Below are positions 60,762-64,000 of a stretch of DNA of 64,000 nucleotides, piece by piece (position 1 is the first letter of the stretch; each line of letters opens with the position of its first letter). The DNA comes from Betaproteobacteria bacterium (GTDB taxonomy: Bacteria; Pseudomonadota; Gammaproteobacteria; Burkholderiales; Casimicrobiaceae). The notes beneath the pieces were generated by a model. It saw only the letters and a list, made by a program, of their open reading frames with translations. It made no database searches and was not told the origin of the DNA. A program made the position numbers and the translations under genes. The stretch is taken from assembly GCA_013298695.1 (NCBI GenBank), contig JAAFIS010000006.1, positions 166,441 to 230,440 on the forward strand, in the 5' to 3' direction.

Positions 60762-60844
60762 AGGACGTCGCATTCTTGCGACCGCTAGGACGACGATCTG
60801 CGCTTCGCTTGATCTAGGACGACGTTCGCGTCGCGAACTACGAC
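60762..60844. repeat. GGACGAC-hairpin repeat cluster, unit A
   Basis: CTAGGACGAC at 60785-60794 and 60814-60823 (29-bp spacing), an AGGACGTCG variant at 60762 and a perfect hairpin GTTCGCG-T-CGCGAAC at 60824-60838 followed by TACGAC. Related units stand at 60934-61004 and 63421-63486. Confidence 0.7.
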
Positions 60845-60933
60845 TCAAAGCTTGACCGTTATCGCACCCCAAAACGAAACAACACTTATGCAGCAAAACA
60901 AACAACAACGAGCGCTCAATTTTGCAAAGCCTT

Positions 60934-61004
60934 GCGTCCTAGCGACCAGCGGGAGCGTCGTCTTAAGCCGAGTGGCCGTCGTCATAGCGCGAAGCGCGTC
61001 GTCC
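60934..61004. repeat. GGACGAC-hairpin repeat cluster, unit B (inverted)
   Basis: Reads GTCGTC/CGTCGTCC in this orientation (GCGTCCTAGCGACC, AGCGTCGTCTTAAGCC, GCGCGTCGTCC). Its complement (TAAGACGACGCT, GCTAGGACGC) matches 63421-63486. It ends 15 bp before pyrF. Confidence 0.7.
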
Positions 61005-61018
61005 TGCTCGGTGCCTCT

Positions 61019-61831
61019 ATGAGTTTCACCAAAAAGTTGCGACTCGCATGGGCAACGAGCCAATCGCTCGTGTGCGTCGGGCTCGACCCCGAACTCCCTA
61101 AACTTCCTGAGCGTTTTCGCGATCGCCCTGACGGTATCTTCGCGTTTCACAAAGCGATTGTGGATGCAACGCACGACATCGTCTGCGCCTACAAACCGCA
61201 ATATGCGCATCACGCAGCGCATGGTGCGATTGATCAGTTGCACGCGATCATCGACTACATCCATGATCGTTATCCGAACGTGCCCGTAATCCTAGATGCG
61301 AAGCGCGGCGATATGGGAAACACCGCGATGTATCTCGCGAAAGAAGCCTTCGAGGGCTTCAAGGCAGATGCGGTCACAGTGAGTCCGTATCTGGGTACCG
61401 ATGCGATTGAGCCGTTCACGAAGTACGTTGATCGCGGCACGATTCTTTTGTGTCGCACATCGAATCCCGGCGCTGCAGACCTGCAGGAATTGCTTGTCGA
61501 TGGCGAACCGCTGTACATGAAAGTAGCGCGGCTCGCGGCAGCGAAATGGAACGCGAACAGCAATGTGTCGCTCGTTGTTGGCGCCACAGCACCGAAAGTC
61601 ATTGCCGATGTGCGCGCTGCGGTCGGCGACATGCCGCTTCTGGTTCCGGGCGTTGGCGCGCAGGGCGGCGATGTGGCTGATGCAGTGGCAGCGGGTCGCG
61701 ATCGTAATGGCGCTGGGCTCATGATTAGCGCATCGCGCTCGGTGCTCTACGCGAGCAACGGCGATGATTTTGCGCACGCTGCGCGTGGGGCCGTTGAGCA
61801 GATGATGGCCGACGGCGCACGCACCTCCTAA
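61019..61831 (+). CDS. pyrF: Orotidine 5'-phosphate decarboxylase (type 2)
   Basis: 270 residues from the ATG at 61019; the upstream open frame is repeat DNA. WATSQSLVCVGLDPELPKLP, FHKAIVDATHDIVCAYKPQ, the catalytic ILDAKRGDMGNTAMYLA and LVPGVGAQGGDVADAVAAG. It decarboxylates OMP to UMP, the last step of de novo pyrimidine synthesis. The length and DAKRGD context place it in the longer type 2 group. Placed between prfA and prmC. Confidence 0.95.
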   Translation: MSFTKKLRLAWATSQSLVCVGLDPELPKLPERFRDRPDGIFAFHKAIVDATHDIVCAYKPQYAHHAAHGAIDQLHAIIDYIHDRYPNVPVILDAKRGDMGNTAMYLAKEAFEGFKADAVTVSPYLGTDAIEPFTKYVDRGTILLCRTSNPGAADLQELLVDGEPLYMKVARLAAAKWNANSNVSLVVGATAPKVIADVRAAVGDMPLLVPGVGAQGGDVADAVAAGRDRNGAGLMISASRSVLYASNGDDFAHAARGAVEQMMADGARTS

Positions 61832-61873
61832 TTTGCTTTAGCTTTTTCCTTAATCGCCCACGTTAACCGGACT

Positions 61874-61908
61874 ATGACCTGTTTTCAAAATATATTGAAA
61901 AAAGTCAT
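61874..61908. promoter_or_regulatory. Long AT-rich dyad between pyrF and prmC
   Basis: ATGACCTGTTTTCAA (61874-61888) and TTGAAAAAAGTCAT (61895-61908) form a 14-15-bp imperfect inverted repeat with a 6-nt centre. T-rich on the downstream side (TCATTTTCTT), so it may serve as a weak pyrF terminator or as an operator of prmC. Confidence 0.5.
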
Positions 61909-61932
61909 TTTCTTACTGATCGGCTCGGCTAA

Positions 61933-62877
61933 ATGGGCGATGCGTTATTGAGCTATTTAGGTTTGATTACTGACGAAAGAGCACAGGTTTCCAACTTGAA
62001 AATCCGCGAAGCATTGCAGGAATTGGTGAGTGACGCTGTGCCGCGTAGTGAGTTGCGGCTGATCTTTGCTCACACGCTCTCGCGCACGCAAGCTTGGCTC
62101 ATTGCGAATGACAACGACGAGATTTCAAGCAACGATATCAATGCGATTCGAGTATGCGTCGCGCGCCGAAAATCGGGCGAGCCGATTGCTTACATTCTTG
62201 GTCATCGCGAGTTTTATGGCCGCAGATTTCACTGTTCGCCGGCGGCACTAATCCCGCGGCCGGAGACGGAATTGCTGATTGACACGGCGCTCGCGCAGTG
62301 CAAGCGCTTTGAGGAATCACCATTTGCCTCCGTTCGTGGCGAGCCTGTCGAACCACGCACTTCAGCGCTGAACATCCTCGACGTCGGCACCGGCACCGGC
62401 TGCATCGCAGTCACGCTTGCGCTCGAATGTCCTCAGGCGAGCGTCACCGCTTGCGACATTTCGCGCGACGCGCTGGCGCTCGCTCACGCCAACGCAAACG
62501 CGCTGGGCGCGAGCGTTGAGTTTGTGGAAAGTGACTGGTTCAGCGCGATCGATGAACGAGCGCAGTTCGACATCATCCTCAGCAACCCGCCGTACATCAA
62601 ACCCAACGATCCCCATCTATTTCAGGGTGATTTGCGTTTCGAGCCGTGGCTCGCGTTGCAAGACCGAGGTGATGGCTTGCAAAGCTTTCGTGAGCTTGCG
62701 CAGGGTGCAAAAAAACATCTCAACGAAGGCGGCGTGCTCATCGTCGAACACGGTTACGATCAAGGCGACTCAGTGCCTGCGCTGTTTCGCGATGCAGGAT
62801 TTTCTGACGTAGAAATGATTCGTGATTTGGCCGGTCAACCGCGAATCACTCGATGCAGAAATCCGCAACGCGCTTAA
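61933..62877 (+). CDS. prmC: Peptide chain release factor N(5)-glutamine methyltransferase, with repeat insertion
   Basis: 314 residues from the ATG at 61933; a TTG at 61996 (LKIREALQELV) would give a more typical N-terminus. SAM site LDVGTGTGCIAVTLAL, catalytic NPPY in LSNPPYIKPND. It methylates the GGQ glutamine of RF1 and RF2. Residues 133-143 (SVRGEPVEPRT) are encoded by a GTTCGTGGCGAGCC-type repeat, placed between the helical N-terminal domain and the methyltransferase. The 3' end overlaps the convergent YqiA-like gene by 32 bp. Confidence 0.95.
   Translation: MGDALLSYLGLITDERAQVSNLKIREALQELVSDAVPRSELRLIFAHTLSRTQAWLIANDNDEISSNDINAIRVCVARRKSGEPIAYILGHREFYGRRFHCSPAALIPRPETELLIDTALAQCKRFEESPFASVRGEPVEPRTSALNILDVGTGTGCIAVTLALECPQASVTACDISRDALALAHANANALGASVEFVESDWFSAIDERAQFDIILSNPPYIKPNDPHLFQGDLRFEPWLALQDRGDGLQSFRELAQGAKKHLNEGGVLIVEHGYDQGDSVPALFRDAGFSDVEMIRDLAGQPRITRCRNPQRA
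62330..62357. repeat. GTTCGTGGTGAGC-type repeat inside prmC
   Basis: CCGTTCGTGGCGAGCCTGTC then GAACCACG: a single unit of the same class as 46505-46633, translated as VRGEPVEPR. Confidence 0.9.
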
Positions 62878-63415
62878 CGTATCGATCAAATTCGCTGATC
62901 GCATGATCGCTGCCTTGAATAATCAACTGCTCAGCGCCAGCGTAATGATCGCGCATCATCTGCCAGTCAAGTACTTCGTCGCCTGTGGCTGCTAGCAAAA
63001 AGTAGCGCGCTGGCTGAGTAATTTCTTCAACGCGAAGCGCTTCGAGTTCGTGCAAATAGTCGGCCTTCCATTCGAATGAGTCGTTGGAGTGATAGAGCGT
63101 GAGTTCGCCGACGTAGCTTGCGAGATCGTTCGCGGGGAACACCGCAGGATTCAAGACCGCCGCACGACATCCAAATTTCTCCGCGAGAAACGTTGCGTAA
63201 TAGCCGCCGAGCGATGACCCAATCAGTGCCCAATCTTTCGACGGGTCGCCACGATCTTCGATGAGTTCGCGCGCAAGCTCAATGGCGTGCGCGGGGCTCG
63301 CGGGTAGCTGCGGGCACACGAAACGATGCTCGGTCGTCTCAAAATGCGCCGCCATCAAGCGCGCTTTCATTGACTGCGGCGAGGAACGGAAGCCGTGCAA
63401 ATACAGAATGTTCAT
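62846..63415 (-). CDS. YqiA-like alpha/beta hydrolase
   Basis: 189 residues from the ATG at 63413-63415. MNILYLHGFRSSPQSMKARL, nucleophile GSSLGGYYATFLAEK, and catalytic HAISEFDRY near the end. The small esterase YqiA of E. coli is the nearest recognised relative; it hydrolyses short acyl esters. Convergent overlap of 32 bp with prmC. The upstream region is a GGACGAC repeat unit (63421-63486). Confidence 0.85.
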   Translation of the reverse strand: MNILYLHGFRSSPQSMKARLMAAHFETTEHRFVCPQLPASPAHAIELARELIEDRGDPSKDWALIGSSLGGYYATFLAEKFGCRAAVLNPAVFPANDLASYVGELTLYHSNDSFEWKADYLHELEALRVEEITQPARYFLLAATGDEVLDWQMMRDHYAGAEQLIIQGSDHAISEFDRYVKRVADFCIE

Positions 63416-63420
63416 AAAGC

Positions 63421-63486
63421 AGGACGAGAGGACGACGGCCTTACGGCCTAAGACGACGCTAACTTTGCTCGCTAGGACGCGAGCAT
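63421..63486. repeat. GGACGAC-hairpin repeat cluster, unit C
   Basis: AGGACGAGAGGACGACGGCC-TTAC-GGCC hairpin, TAAGACGACGCT, GCTAGGACGCGAGC. Inverted relative of 60934-61004. Immediately upstream of the YqiA-like start, so it would lie in its leader. Confidence 0.7.
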
Positions 63487-63627
63487 CGTACGCAAACACC
63501 GATTGTAGAAGTGGATTTCAATGAAGATTCCAGCCGCGTCCCCGTTTCCACCGTCGCCGTCCTCGTAAACGGTAGGAAAATGTCTGCTCAGAGATAATTG
63601 TGGGCTAACCAAAACAAGAGACACATC

Positions 63628-64000
63628 ATGGCAGTTCAATGCGGCATCGTCGGCCTTCCGAACGTCGGCAAATCCACTCTTTTCAACGCGCTCACCAAGG
63701 CGGGTATCGCGGCGGAAAATTATCCGTTTTGTACGATTGAGCCAAACACCGGCATCGTCGAAGTGCCCGACGCACGTTTGCAGCAACTCGCCTCAATTGT
63801 TAATCCACAAAAAGTCATTCCGGCGACCGTTGAGTTCGTTGACATTGCGGGTCTGGTGAAAGGCGCGTCCACGGGCGAAGGTTTGGGCAATCAGTTCCTC
63901 GCCAATATTCGCGAATGCGATGCCACGGCTCACGTCGTACGCTGTTTTGAGGATGACAACGTGATTCACGTTGCAGGCAAAGTCTCGCCGATCGATGACA
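63628..64000 (+). CDS. ychF: Redox-regulated ATPase YchF (partial, cut by window end)
   Basis: 124 codons to the right edge, beginning [20 protein letters not shown] with the YchF P-loop (GLPNVGKS), switch region [32 protein letters not shown] and [14 protein letters not shown]. It is an Obg-related P-loop protein that prefers ATP and binds ribosomes. The full protein is about 363 residues. Confidence 0.95.
   Translation, partial: MAVQCGIVGLPNVGKSTLFNALTKAGIAAENYPFCTIEPNTGIVEVPDARLQQLASIVNPQKVIPATVEFVDIAGLVKGASTGEGLGNQFLANIRECDATAHVVRCFEDDNVIHVAGKVSPIDD

Noticed and set aside
60932..61018. N-terminal extension of pyrF
   Set aside because: Encoded by GGACGAC repeat unit B; the native start MSFTKKLRLAW is at 61019.

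Overview
The window looks like a mid-GC proteobacterial chromosome, most likely a betaproteobacterium. The support is a Bug-family (TctC-like) solute receptor next to CoA-thioester genes, a proteobacterial ATP-grasp-like glutamate-cysteine ligase, a chromate operon, and the housekeeping set rsmD-coaD, ftsY, recG, prfA, pyrF, prmC and ychF. I could not assign a genus. There is no tRNA, rRNA, CRISPR array, transposase or prophage that I can support.

Layout. 1-6.5 kb is accessory: a saccharopine-dehydrogenase-like gene divergent from an Lrp/AsnC regulator, a serine hydrolase whose 5' end is duplicated about 2.1 kb away, a DUF433/DUF5615 toxin-antitoxin pair and an exported DUF5648-like protein between the duplicates, then a MoxR ATPase with two unrecognised neighbours. 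6.5-11.7 kb has pdxH, a Bug/CoA-transferase/HMG-CoA-lyase-like catabolic cluster with a divergent LysR regulator, and a YkgJ protein. 11.7-18.4 kb has a large membrane patatin, fbp, chaC, a YidB-like gene and uppP. 18.5-23 kb has chrA-chrB and two EamA transporters. 23-31.5 kb is a nucleoside/nucleobase block: BMP receptor, ABC ATPase, two permeases, Na/Pi-PhoU protein, cytosine-deaminase-like gene and upp. 31.5-42.4 kb is mixed: XRE regulator, lipoprotein, GT81-HAD fusion, aldo/keto reductase, hydrolase with TetR, gshA, an SbtA-like transporter and a DUF5916 protein. 42.5-64 kb has rsmD-coaD, ftsY, a TM2 protein, pbpC with its alpha-2-macroglobulin, recG, an FAD oxidoreductase, a YjjJ-type HipA kinase with a lipoprotein, prfA, pyrF, prmC, a YqiA-like esterase and ychF (cut by the window end).

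The most striking property is the load of short palindromic repeats and their tolerance inside genes. I distinguish several families: a 19-bp hairpin CGCCC-N9-GGGCG (about nine copies); REP/REPIN-like GTAGGAGCGGCTTCGCCGCGA pairs; the PAKAG-type GTCCCCGCCTTCGCGGGGGTGAC element; the GTTCGTGGTGAGC/GTCGAACCAC element; CCCTCCCC-type inverted pairs; and a GGACGAC-hairpin cluster around pyrF. Copies lie in frame inside pbpC (at least three sites), prmC, the ABC ATPase, recG, chrA, the end of chrB and the signal-peptide region of the Bug receptor. This resembles the coding palindromic elements of Rickettsia. The second item worth attention is a glucosyl-3-phosphoglycerate-synthase-like enzyme fused to a HAD domain that has lost its catalytic aspartates.
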